Source of the DNA: Phaeodactylibacter xiamenensis | Lineage (GTDB): Bacteria; Bacteroidota; Bacteroidia; Chitinophagales; Saprospiraceae | Assembly (NCBI RefSeq): GCF_000759025.1 | Contig: NZ_JPOS01000079.1 | Coordinates: 124,001 to 188,000 of the forward strand | DNA: 64,000 nucleotides | Direction: 5' to 3' | The notes under the pieces: model-generated | Told to the model about the DNA's origin: nothing | Databases searched by the model: none | What the model saw: the letters and a program-made list of their open reading frames with translations, nothing else | Shown: piece after piece, positions 1-8,500 of the stretch | How the letters are laid out: every line of letters begins with the position of its first letter | Numbering within the stretch: the stretch's first letter is position 1 | Made by a program: the position numbers and the translations under genes

Positions 1-1
1 G

Positions 2-451
2 AAGGTCAACGGCAATGCTGAATTGCTCAAAGAACGCAATAAGCATGAACCCGGCGATGAGTTTATGCTGACTATCAACCGGGGCGGTATGATTAAGGAT
101 TTAGGCGCAAAATTCTACCTCTGCGAGCGCGTGGAAGAAGAAGTGCCGGCTATTGTTGAGGAGACGATGGACGTACCGGAAAGCACCCTTGAGCTGGGCA
201 ATTACCGGGCATTCCCGAATCCGAGCTACGGACTGATCCGGGTACAGTTTGCCGCTGAGGAGGCACCGGTAAGCGTGCAAATCACAGATGTCTCCGGCAG
301 AGTGGTGTATCAGCAGCAGCTCAATCAGTTTGATGGCTATTTTGATGAGGAAATCGACCTGAGTGGCGCTACGCCCGGGAATTTATTCCTGACCATTCAG
401 CAAGATGGCAAACTCACCACTAAGCAATTACTGCTGATTAACCGGGTGTAA
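2..451 (+). CDS. C-terminal part of a T9SS-secreted protein (type A sorting domain)
   Basis: The reading frame is open from the first bases of the window, so the gene begins upstream and only about 149 residues are visible. The last 85 or so residues, from NYRAFPNPSYGLIRVQF onward, have the layout of a T9SS type A C-terminal sorting domain: an F/YPNP motif, a beta-strand with alternating hydrophobics, a VSGRVVYQ strand, and a short basic end (KQLLLINRV). Family knowledge: such domains direct proteins through the type IX secretion system to the cell surface or medium and are cleaved on export. The function of the missing N-terminal part cannot be told. A hairpin follows the stop. Confidence 0.8.
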   Translation, partial: KVNGNAELLKERNKHEPGDEFMLTINRGGMIKDLGAKFYLCERVEEEVPAIVEETMDVPESTLELGNYRAFPNPSYGLIRVQFAAEEAPVSVQITDVSGRVVYQQQLNQFDGYFDEEIDLSGATPGNLFLTIQQDGKLTTKQLLLINRV

Positions 452-474
452 AGAACCATCCTTGAAAAAGTGTT

Positions 475-510
475 TTGTGCCCAGGGTGCTGATTAGTACC
501 TTGGGCACAA
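475..510 (+). terminator. Hairpin after the T9SS cargo gene
   Basis: Arms at 475-487 and 498-510 pair almost perfectly (ttgtgcccagggt against accttgggcacaa, one G.T pair) around a 10-nt loop, 24 bases after the stop of the upstream gene. There is no run of T after it, so it is a weak or factor-assisted terminator or an mRNA-end stabiliser. It ends 10 bases before the start of the next gene. Confidence 0.5.
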
Positions 511-519
511 ATCGTTTGT

Positions 520-1461
520 ATGAGTTCTTTTGACTTCGACAGCTTCGCCAACCGCCTGCGCAAAATGGACAAGCACCTGCGCAAGTGGGCGCGTAAGAAA
601 AACATCACCTGCTACCGGGTGTACGATGCTGACCTGCCGAGCTTCCCTCTGGCGGTAGACCGGTACGAGGCCTATCTTCACGTTGCGGAGTACAAAAAAG
701 ACCACGGCATGGATGAGGATTCCTACCGGTTGTGGCGGGCCGGCACCCGCCGGGCACTGAGCGAAGCCCTGGAGGTGCCCAATGCCAACATTTACTACAA
801 AGAGCGCAAGCCTCAGAAAGGCCGGGAGCAATACGAAAAGCTGAGCAAACAGCAATCAGAAATCATCGTACAGGAAAACGGGCTACTGTTCATCGTCAAT
901 CTGGCCGATTACCTGGATACCGGGCTGTTTTTGGACCACCGCCCCACCCGGGAAGCCGTCCGTGCTCAGGCCGAAGGTAAACGCGTACTCAACCTTTTTG
1001 CCTACACCGGCTCCTTTACCGTTTATGCGGCAGCGGGCGGCGCAACCGCAACCACCACCATCGACTTGTCGAATACCTATCTGGAATGGGCCAAACGAAA
1101 TCTGGAGCAGAACAACCTCACAGGGCCTCAACATGAGTACGTCCGCGCGGACGTCAAAGCCTGGCTGCAACAGCCGGTGGCGCAAATGTATGACCTCATC
1201 GTACTCGACCCGCCTACCTTTTCCAATTCCAAAGCTATGTATGACATCCTTGACACGCAGCGCGACCACCCCGAGCTCATCAACGGCTGCCTGAAGCGCC
1301 TGTCACCGGAAGGGCTGCTGTATTTCTCCACCAACTTCCGGAAGTTTAAACTGGAACCGGAAAAGTTGCACGCCAGCCGCATCAAAGACATCACCGGCGC
1401 CACCATCCCCAAGGATTTCCGCAATCCTAAGATTCACCACTGCTGGTTGTTGCAGCATTAG
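520..1461 (+). CDS. rlmK: Stand-alone RlmK-type 23S rRNA (guanine-N7) methyltransferase
   Basis: This 313-aa protein aligns from end to end, by recognition, with the C-terminal (RlmK) half of E. coli RlmKL, which makes m7G2069 in 23S rRNA. Shared landmarks are FANRLRK near residue 10, the CYRVYDADLP block at 31-40, NLADYLDTGLFLDHR at 127-141, the SAM-binding loop LNLFAYTGS at 157-165, the IDLSNTYLEWA strand at 181-191, and the catalytic-side DPPTFSNSK at 230-238. The N-terminal THUMP/RlmL half, which makes m2G2445, is absent, so this is a single-activity enzyme. The start ATG follows a hairpin directly. Its stop overlaps by 4 bases the stop of the convergent small membrane gene. Confidence 0.85.
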   Translation: MSSFDFDSFANRLRKMDKHLRKWARKKNITCYRVYDADLPSFPLAVDRYEAYLHVAEYKKDHGMDEDSYRLWRAGTRRALSEALEVPNANIYYKERKPQKGREQYEKLSKQQSEIIVQENGLLFIVNLADYLDTGLFLDHRPTREAVRAQAEGKRVLNLFAYTGSFTVYAAAGGATATTTIDLSNTYLEWAKRNLEQNNLTGPQHEYVRADVKAWLQQPVAQMYDLIVLDPPTFSNSKAMYDILDTQRDHPELINGCLKRLSPEGLLYFSTNFRKFKLEPEKLHASRIKDITGATIPKDFRNPKIHHCWLLQH

Positions 1462-1757
1462 GACGCCGCCCGTCTGAAGCGGTCCAACAGGTAAAACAGC
1501 GCCCCAAACGGGATAAGCGGCAGCAGCCACAAAATTTGAGCACCGTTTAGCCCAAGAGCTTCCTTTAGCAGGAATAGCACGCCCATCCATACCGTAAATC
1601 CAAGGGCTACCAGCAACCGCCGTTTGCGGTCAAAGCGGAGGTCCGTCCCACACTCCGGGCAGGGCCAGGTGTCCCCCAGGCTACGGAATAGCATGCCGCT
1701 GAGGTACGCTTTGGGGCTGTATCGGTATTGGCAGTTTGGACAAGTTCTCGCATCCAT
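1458..1757 (-). CDS. Small zinc-ribbon membrane protein
   Basis: A 99-aa protein starting at MDARTCPNCQYRYSP. The open frame runs 26 codons further upstream, but that stretch has no domain character and the internal ATG puts the zinc ribbon at the N-terminus, as is usual. Two CxxC pairs (CPNC near residue 6, CPEC near residue 33) form a likely zinc ribbon. Two hydrophobic segments follow (VALGFTVWMGVLFLL and ILWLLPLIPFGALFYLL), and the tail ends RFRRAAS. It resembles the many short CXXC-ribbon two-helix membrane proteins of Bacteroidota, whose function is unknown. It converges on rlmK with a 4-base overlap. Confidence 0.65.
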   Translation of the reverse strand: MDARTCPNCQYRYSPKAYLSGMLFRSLGDTWPCPECGTDLRFDRKRRLLVALGFTVWMGVLFLLKEALGLNGAQILWLLPLIPFGALFYLLDRFRRAAS

Positions 1758-2110
1758 AATTAGTGAAATTTGATTTTTTCTGCTAGATTCCCGGAGAATA
1801 ACCGGTAAAGCCGGTAAGGTTATTTTTGAAAACAACGGTTGGGCGTTTTGGATGACCGTCTTTTCGTTTTTACCGTCTTTTTGAGGTATCCTAATGAGGG
1901 AAACCGGTAACGGTTGCAGCTGAATCCTTAGCAGCTATGCTTAGTTGCAAGCCTCTGCGACCTTTGCGAATACCTTTGCGGTCTTTGCGTGACCCCCTCC
2001 ACGGCCTTTGCGACCCCCTTTGCGGCCTTTGCGTGAACCCCCTCCGTGAACCTTGCAAGCCCCCCAAGCTGTTAAATCATAAGAACAAGACAACAATAGC
2101 AAAAAATACC
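1758..2110. other. 353-bp intergenic region with CTTTGCG repeats
   Basis: This gap separates the divergent zinc-ribbon gene and pepD. The first half is AT-rich and holds a partly repeated accggtaa motif and a lone -7-like TATTTTTG at 1821-1828. The second half (about 1955-2060) is a run of imperfect repeats of the octamer cctttgcg. One repeat gives TACCTTTG at 1971-1978, which fits the Bacteroidota -7 consensus TAnnTTTG, with a TTG at 1945-1947 upstream, so pepD transcription could start near 1985. I see no gene. The frame open from 1937 into pepD is read through the repeats and looks non-coding. Confidence 0.5.
1955..2060. repeat. Imperfect short tandem repeats of cctttgcg
   Basis: About ten near-copies of ctttgcg (cctctgcg, cctttgcg, tctttgcg, cctttgcgtga) separated by 0-9 bases, ending at ccgtgaaccttgcaag. 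The repeats lie just upstream of the pepD start. Read as protein they give a Leu/Pro/Arg/Cys-rich string with no family character, so they are better taken as an intergenic microsatellite-like array. Confidence 0.7.
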
Positions 2111-3565
2111 ATGAGTCAAATTCCCACCCTAAGCCTTGAGCCCAAGCCCATCTGGAAAAATTTCGAAGCCCTGAACGCTGTGCCCCGCCCTTCCAAAAAG
2201 GAAGACCGGGTCATTGCCTTCATGCGCGCCTTCGGCGAAAGCCTGAAACTGCCCACCCTGGTCGATGAACTGGGTAACGTCGTCATCAAAAAGCCCGCGA
2301 CGCCCGGCATGGAAAACCGACCCACAGTTATTCTGCAATCTCATCTCGATATGGTGCATCAAAAAAATGCCGGCACCGACTTCGACTTCAATACTGAGGG
2401 CATCCGCAGTACCATACAGGGGGAATGGGTGACCGCAGAAGGCACCACGCTGGGCGCAGACAATGGTATTGGCGTGGCTGCCATCATGGCTGTGCTGGAA
2501 GCCGATGACCTTAAGCACCCGCCCATTGAAGCCCTTTTTACCATAGATGAAGAAACAGGCATGACTGGTGCCAAGGGGCTCGATGCGAGCATGCTGGAGG
2601 GCAGCATCCTGCTCAACCTGGATTCCGAAGAAGACGACGAACTAACTATTGGCTGTGCAGGCGGCATTGACAGCAATACCCAAATGGACTACATGGAAGA
2701 AGCCCCACCCGTCAACAGTACAGCCCTGCAACTAACTGTCCGCGGGCTAAAAGGCGGCCACTCCGGTATGGATATCCACAAAGGGCGGGCGAATGCCAAT
2801 AAGCTAATGAACCGCCTGCTGTACAAAACCGGTGAACCCTATGGGCTCCGCATCGCCTCCATTGATGGCGGCAGCCTCCGCAACGCCATTCCCCGGGAGT
2901 CTGTAGCCATAGTGGTGGTTCCCAACGGGCATCTGACTGCCTTCCTGGAAGCCTTTGAAGCCCGCCGCCGGGAAATGTTAAGTGAGTTTGCCGCTATTGA
3001 GCCCGGAATGACGATTGAGCAGGCTGAAACCACCCTCCCCGAAAAGGTCATGCGGCTGGAAGACCAGGAAAAAGTCCTCGCTGCTCTTTACGCCGTCCCG
3101 AATGGCGTATGGCGCATGAGCCCCGATATTCCCAATCTGGTGGAAACTTCCAGCAGCCTGGCCAGAGTCATCGTGAAGGACGGAAGCTTTGTGACGCAGA
3201 GCCTGCAGCGCAGTTCCATTGAGTCGGGTAAGCATGATGTGGCTGCTGCCGTTCGCGCTGCCTTTGAAGCCGCTGGTGCGACAGTGGTCAACGATGGCGA
3301 CTACCCCGGTTGGGCCCCTGATGCTGATTCCAAAATCATGCGCACGATGGAAGGCCTGTACAAAGACCTCTTCGACGATGCCCCCAAGGTCTCTGCCTGT
3401 CACGCCGGCCTGGAATGCGGTATTCTCAGTCAGCACATGCCGGAGCTGGATATGATTTCCTTTGGGCCCACTATCCACCACGCCCACTCGCCCGATGAAC
3501 AGGTGCATATTGCTTCGGTGCAGAAGTTTTGGCGGTATTTGGTAGGGGCGTTGGAGCGGATTTAA
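2111..3565 (+). CDS. pepD: Aminoacyl-histidine dipeptidase (cytosol non-specific dipeptidase, M20)
   Basis: A 484-aa M20-family metallopeptidase, the same length as E. coli PepD (485 aa). It hydrolyses dipeptides, notably Xaa-His, in the cytoplasm using a two-zinc site. The zinc ligands are visible: H78 and D80 in SHLDMVHQKN, D117 in LGADNGIGVA, and E147/E148 in TIDEETGMTGAKG. The lid/dimerisation domain sits in the middle (KGGHSGMDIHKGRANANKLMN). The C-terminal ligand region is GPTIHHAHSPDEQV. The start chosen is the ATG of MSQIPTLSLEPKPIWKNF, where homology begins. The frame stays open 58 codons upstream through a CTTTGCG repeat array, which I reject as coding. A hairpin follows the stop. 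Confidence 0.9.
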   Translation: MSQIPTLSLEPKPIWKNFEALNAVPRPSKKEDRVIAFMRAFGESLKLPTLVDELGNVVIKKPATPGMENRPTVILQSHLDMVHQKNAGTDFDFNTEGIRSTIQGEWVTAEGTTLGADNGIGVAAIMAVLEADDLKHPPIEALFTIDEETGMTGAKGLDASMLEGSILLNLDSEEDDELTIGCAGGIDSNTQMDYMEEAPPVNSTALQLTVRGLKGGHSGMDIHKGRANANKLMNRLLYKTGEPYGLRIASIDGGSLRNAIPRESVAIVVVPNGHLTAFLEAFEARRREMLSEFAAIEPGMTIEQAETTLPEKVMRLEDQEKVLAALYAVPNGVWRMSPDIPNLVETSSSLARVIVKDGSFVTQSLQRSSIESGKHDVAAAVRAAFEAAGATVVNDGDYPGWAPDADSKIMRTMEGLYKDLFDDAPKVSACHAGLECGILSQHMPELDMISFGPTIHHAHSPDEQVHIASVQKFWRYLVGALERI

Positions 3566-3569
3566 AGAC

Positions 3570-3589
3570 TTTAGCGAATTTTCGCTAAA
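3570..3589 (+). terminator. Hairpin terminator after pepD
   Basis: A perfect 9-bp stem, tttagcgaa paired with ttcgctaaa around a two-base loop, starts 5 bases after the pepD stop and is followed by ttttatt. It fits a short intrinsic terminator, although the stem is AT-rich. Confidence 0.5.
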
Positions 3590-3663
3590 TTTTATTGCGT
3601 GTCCGGTCAAATATGCCGATATTATGCGGGTAAAATCATTACCTATAAAAAAGAGTTAGACCC

Positions 3664-5469
3664 ATGGCCGAGTACGTCAATATGGACACCCTGCGCTTTC
3701 AGCTTTATCAGGTGCACGATATGCCGCAGCTTTTTCAGTATGCCCGTTATGCGGAATACGATAAGGATGCAGTGGATATCTTTCTGGACTCCATCAAGGA
3801 TTTCTCCGATCAGGATTTATACCCTTCCTTCCGGGAAATGGATGAAGCCCCGGCGCACTTTAAGGATGGCAAAATCGTTGTGCACCCTGCTGTAGGGGAG
3901 GCGATGAAAAAAGGAGGCGAACTGGGCGTAATTGGCGCGTCCTACGATATGCAAGCCGGCGGGCTTCAACTGCCGGGCATGGCATTCCACGCAGCCTACT
4001 ACATTATGGAGGCGGCTAATAATAACATACCGGGCTACCTGGGGCTGACCGCCGGTGCTGCTCACCTCATTATTGCCTTTGGCAACGAATGGCTGAACGA
4101 AACCTTTGTGGGCAAAATGCTGGGCGGTCAGTGGGGAGGTACCATGTGCCTAACCGAGCCACAGGCAGGCAGCTCACTTTCGGATATCACCACCACCGCC
4201 TACCCTCAGGAGGATGGCACTTACCGGATCAAAGGGCAGAAAATTTTCATCTCCGGAGGGGATCATGAGCACAACGACAACTTCGTGCACCTCGTGCTGG
4301 CCCGCATCGAAGGCGCACCGGCAGGGACAAAGGGTATCTCCCTGTTTGTGGTGCCGAAAAAGCGCCCGGAAGCAGGCAACCTGGTACCCAATGACGTCAT
4401 CACGGCAGGCGATTACCAAAAAATGGGCCAAAAGGGTTACTGTACCACCCACCTGGTATTTGGAGAAAATGAAGGGTCTACCGGCTGGCTCGTAGGTGAG
4501 CCGCATAAGGGGCTGAAGTACATGTTCCAAATGATGAATGAGGCGCGGATCGCGGTAGGGCGAGGTGCGGTATCTATCGCTTCGGCTGCCTATCACGCTT
4601 CCCTGCAGTACGCACAGGAGCGCCCGCAGGGCCGCCGCCTGAAAAACGATGGCACGAAGGATGTCTCCGAAGAGCAGACGCTCATCATCAACCATCCGGA
4701 TGTACGCCGGATGCTGCTTCTGCAAAAGGCTATATACGAAGGGGCATTGAGCGTGGTTAATCAGACGGCACTGTACCATGACCTGGAAATGGTATCCGAA
4801 GGGGAAGACCATGAAAAATACTACCTCCTGCTGGAACTGCTCACGCCGATTGCCAAAACCTATCCATCTGAGAAGTGCCGGGAAGCCGTGGACAATGGGC
4901 TGCAGGTGCTGGGCGGTTACGGTTTCTGCACCGATTTCGTGTTGCAGCAATACCTGAGAGATATCCGGATTATGTCTATCTACGAAGGCACCACTGGCAT
5001 TCAGTCGCAGGACCTCCTGGGGCGAAAGGTGACGATGCAGAAAGGCAAAGCCCTGGAATACCTGGCTGCCGAAGTGCAAAAAGATATGGAAGCGGCACTG
5101 ACCTACGATGAGCTCAAGCCTTACGCTGGCATGCTGGGCCAAAAATTACAGCTGGTGCAAAAAGTACTGGGCAAGCTGATGCCTTACGCCATGAAAGGAC
5201 AGTATGAGCGCTACCTGTCCGACGCGACCCTCTTCATGCAGATGATGAGCACGGTAGTGGTAGGCTGGCAATGGCTCAAAATGGCGACTGCTGCCAAACA
5301 GGCTCTCGTCACTGGTGATGATACGTACACCACGGCTTTCTACGAAAGTAAGGTGCATACCCTTAAGTTTTTCTACAAGTACGAACTGGCGAAAGTCGAC
5401 AGCCTGGCTCAAATCCTGATGGATGAAGCGGTGCTGACGATCCTGGAAGAGAAGGAGCTGATTTGCTAG
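3664..5469 (+). CDS. Acyl-CoA dehydrogenase, long (about 600-aa) type
   Basis: A 601-aa FAD-dependent acyl-CoA dehydrogenase that introduces the alpha-beta double bond in fatty acyl-CoA during beta-oxidation and passes electrons to ETF. Visible landmarks: LTEPQAGSSLSDI and KGQKIFISGG in the middle FAD domain, GRGAVSIASAAYHASLQYAQ at the start of the C-terminal helical domain, and GGYGFCTDFVLQQYLRDIRIM followed by SIYEGTTGIQS, where the Glu of YEGTTG is the usual catalytic base. An extra C-terminal domain of about 130 residues is typical of the 590-600-aa subfamily (AidB/FadE5-like architecture). The substrate chain length cannot be told. The gene stands alone and shares a bidirectional terminator with the convergent giant gene. 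Confidence 0.88.
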   Translation: MAEYVNMDTLRFQLYQVHDMPQLFQYARYAEYDKDAVDIFLDSIKDFSDQDLYPSFREMDEAPAHFKDGKIVVHPAVGEAMKKGGELGVIGASYDMQAGGLQLPGMAFHAAYYIMEAANNNIPGYLGLTAGAAHLIIAFGNEWLNETFVGKMLGGQWGGTMCLTEPQAGSSLSDITTTAYPQEDGTYRIKGQKIFISGGDHEHNDNFVHLVLARIEGAPAGTKGISLFVVPKKRPEAGNLVPNDVITAGDYQKMGQKGYCTTHLVFGENEGSTGWLVGEPHKGLKYMFQMMNEARIAVGRGAVSIASAAYHASLQYAQERPQGRRLKNDGTKDVSEEQTLIINHPDVRRMLLLQKAIYEGALSVVNQTALYHDLEMVSEGEDHEKYYLLLELLTPIAKTYPSEKCREAVDNGLQVLGGYGFCTDFVLQQYLRDIRIMSIYEGTTGIQSQDLLGRKVTMQKGKALEYLAAEVQKDMEAALTYDELKPYAGMLGQKLQLVQKVLGKLMPYAMKGQYERYLSDATLFMQMMSTVVVGWQWLKMATAAKQALVTGDDTYTTAFYESKVHTLKFFYKYELAKVDSLAQILMDEAVLTILEEKELIC

Positions 5470-5496
5470 GACCGACTCTGCGCCTGTAAATAAAAA

Positions 5497-5528
5497 ACGC
5501 CCGGTGAGCCTTGTTGCTTACCGGGCGT
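5497..5528 (-). terminator. Terminator between convergent genes
   Basis: A 13-bp stem (5497-5509 with 5516-5528, one G.T pair) lies between the acyl-CoA dehydrogenase stop and the stop of the minus-strand giant gene. The plus-strand run of six A directly before it gives a T-run after the hairpin on the minus strand, so it is a proper intrinsic terminator for the minus-strand gene. It may also stop the plus-strand gene. Confidence 0.75.
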
Positions 5529-5550
5529 CGTCGTTAGCAGACAGTCAAAT

Positions 5551-8500
5551 TTACCGCATCAGAACCACGTCGCCTTTGAACTGGGCGGTGGTACCGTTCT
5601 TGAAGGTCACCGTTACGTAGTACACGAAGACGCCGCTATTCATCAGGCTGCCGCGGAAGGTGCCATCCCAGCCAAACTGATCGTCATTGATGGGGAAGTT
5701 GTAAGCTTCAAAGACGGGTTCTCCCCATCGGTTGTAAACCTGGAATTCATCGACCTGCTCTACCCGGTCATCTCCCTGAACATAGAAGATGTCATTGACG
5801 CCATCCTCATTAGGAGAGAAGACATTGGGGAGGTAAACGCTTTGGCGCTGGTCCACAATGACGTTGACTTGGTCTCCCGCCATGCAGCCATTTATGTCCT
5901 GCACCATGACTGAATAGGCCGTAGTGACCAAAGGCGTAACCACCTGCTCCAGGCAATCGGGGCATTCGGTTGGGAAGCGGGGCTCCCAGATGATGGTATC
6001 GATATCTTCAGGCGCTATGTTGGTCTCAATGGCCAGGATAGCTGATGCACCGGTCTGAATGTCGATGTCTTCGCCCAAACTGACTTCCAGCTCAAGTGGC
6101 TGATTGATGAGGATAGCAGCGGTAGTTACACAACCATTCACATCCTGTACCGCAACAGAGTAGTTGCCATCATCCAGCCCGGTAAAGGTGCTGTTGTTTT
6201 GGAAAGCGCCACCGTCAAGGGCGTAAACGTAAGGCGGTGTGCCTCCTTCCGCCACTATCTGCACGGCGCCATCGGTTTCCCCAAAGCAGGAAATAGGGCT
6301 GACGTTGAGGTTGATCAGCAGGTCCTCCGGGGCAGTGAGGATTACAGAATCCACCGCTATGCAGCCATTGGCGCTGGAGACCGTCACGTAGTGGGTGCCT
6401 GCCGGCAAATTGTCCACCTCTGGCGTGTTTGCCCCGGTAGACCAGCTGTAGCTAAAGGGCGGCTCAAATTCGTTGCTGAGAATATCCACTGCAGCTATGC
6501 CATCGTCACCACCGGCGCAGCTGACCTCAAACGGGCCGTAGCTAGACGTTACATTAGCAGCAATTTCCAGCGGGGCCAGGGTGGTGGTTGTAATCACCAC
6601 GCTATCGCACCCAAACTGATTGGTTAGGATTTCGGTCACGGTCCCCACATCCTCCGGCTGGCAGGAAGCGGTATTGATCAGTGTGGTATCCGAAGGCAGC
6701 AGGGTAGTGGTGGTAATGACTAAGCTATCGCACCCATTCTGATTGGTGAACAGTTCCTGCGTAGTCCCCACATCAGCCGGGTCGCAGCTATTGGCGCTGA
6801 CCATGGTGGTGTCGCTCATTAGCAGGGTAGTGGTGGTGATGATCAGGCTATCGCACCCAAACTGATTAGACAATAAGGTCTCCTCTGTGCCTACATCGGC
6901 AGGGTCGCAACTGGACTGTGTCAGGAAAGTGGTATCACTGGGTAGCAGGCTCGTGATGGTCAAAATGAGGCTGTCACAGCCAAATTGATTCGTCAGTAAA
7001 ACTTCCTCTGTCCCTACATCAGCCGGATCGCAACTGCCTGCTTCCACCATAGTAGTGTCACTGGGCAGCAGGCTGGTAACGGTGATCACCAGACTATCGC
7101 ACCCGAACTGATTTACAAATAATTCCTGCGTGGTACCTGCCTCTGCCGGGTCGCAGGTCTCCGCTGCCACTTGCACCGTATCGCTAGGCAGGAGGGTGGT
7201 GGTGGTCACGATCAGGCTGTCGCACCCAAACTGATTGGTCAGCAGCACTTCTGCTGTGCCCACCTCAGCCGGATCACAACTGGCCGCATCGAGGAAGGTC
7301 GTGTCGCTGGGTAGTAATGTCGTTGTTGTAACCACCAGGCTGTCACACCCGAACTGATTGGTCAGCAGGACTTCGGCCGTACCCACGTCCGCCGGGTTGC
7401 AGCTGGTGGCATCCAGAAAGACGGTGTCGCTCGGCAAAAGAGTAGTGGTGGTGATGACGAGGCTGTCGCATCCGTCCTGATTGCTAAAGAGTTCCTCCGT
7501 TGTGCCTACCTCTATCGGGTCACAGGTGGTCGCATCGAGCAGCGTGGTATCGCTTTCCAGGAAAAGCGTTGTCGTTACGACGAGGCTATCGCACCCAAAC
7601 TGATTCATCAGGAGGTCTTCCGTAGTGCCAACATCCGCCGGGTCACAGGAACTGATTTCCACGAAAGTGGTATCACTGGGCAGCAGGGTAGTGGTGGTGA
7701 TAACGAGGCTGTCGCACCCGTCCTGATTGCTAAAGAGCTCCTCCGTTGTGCCCACCTCTGCCGGGTCACAGGATTCGAGCTGCACCATGACCGTATCACT
7801 GAGCAGCAGAGAGACGGTGGTTATGATGACACTATCGCAGCCATCGGTATTGGTCAGCACTTCCGTAAAAGTCCCGGTTTGCGCCGGATCGCAGTTGGTG
7901 TCACTGAGCAGGGTCGTATCCGGAATGTTGACCACAAGGGTGGAAAACAACAGGCTGTCGCAGCTATTGGAACCGATCAGGGTGTCCACATAGGTGCCTG
8001 GCATGGTTTGGAAAGCACCGCCTAGCAGCAGGCTGTCCCCCTGGCAAATTTCCAATGTCTGGTTGGCACTCGTTGGGAAATTGAGGATTACAGTGGCGCT
8101 GTCTGATAATATGTTGCTGCAACCGGCCGGAGAGCTGTCACTAAGGCTGGTCAGCACATAAGTCGCGGCTCCATCCGGCATCACCGGCAGTGAATAAGGC
8201 GAGTTGACATTCTCAACCGTATTGAGCACCCCATTGGCTTCATAGGTGAAATCGAAGGGGGCAGTACCGGCGAAGTCAAAGGTAAGCAGGGCTGTAGCCC
8301 CTTCACAAATAGCGGTATCTCCGGTTAGGGTGCCAGCTGGCAGCGCGTAAAATACTACAGGCGCACCAATGGAAACCGAAAGGCAGGGGCTACTGTAGTC
8401 GGGAGCGCCGCCCGGGGTGACATCTGTAGCTACTGCGGATACATAATAGGTCTGGCCAAAATTCATGCCCGCCTGAAAGTTGAATACCGGGCTGTCGTTT

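Noticed and set aside
1937-2110. 58-codon N-terminal extension of PepD
   Set aside because: It is translated from the CTTTGCG repeat array (PLRPLRIPLRSLRDPLHGL...). PepD homology and normal length begin at 2111.
6570-7930. Regular direct repeats suggestive of a CRISPR array
   Set aside because: The period is 123 bp, every base is coding, the units differ throughout and no separate spacers exist. It is a protein repeat.
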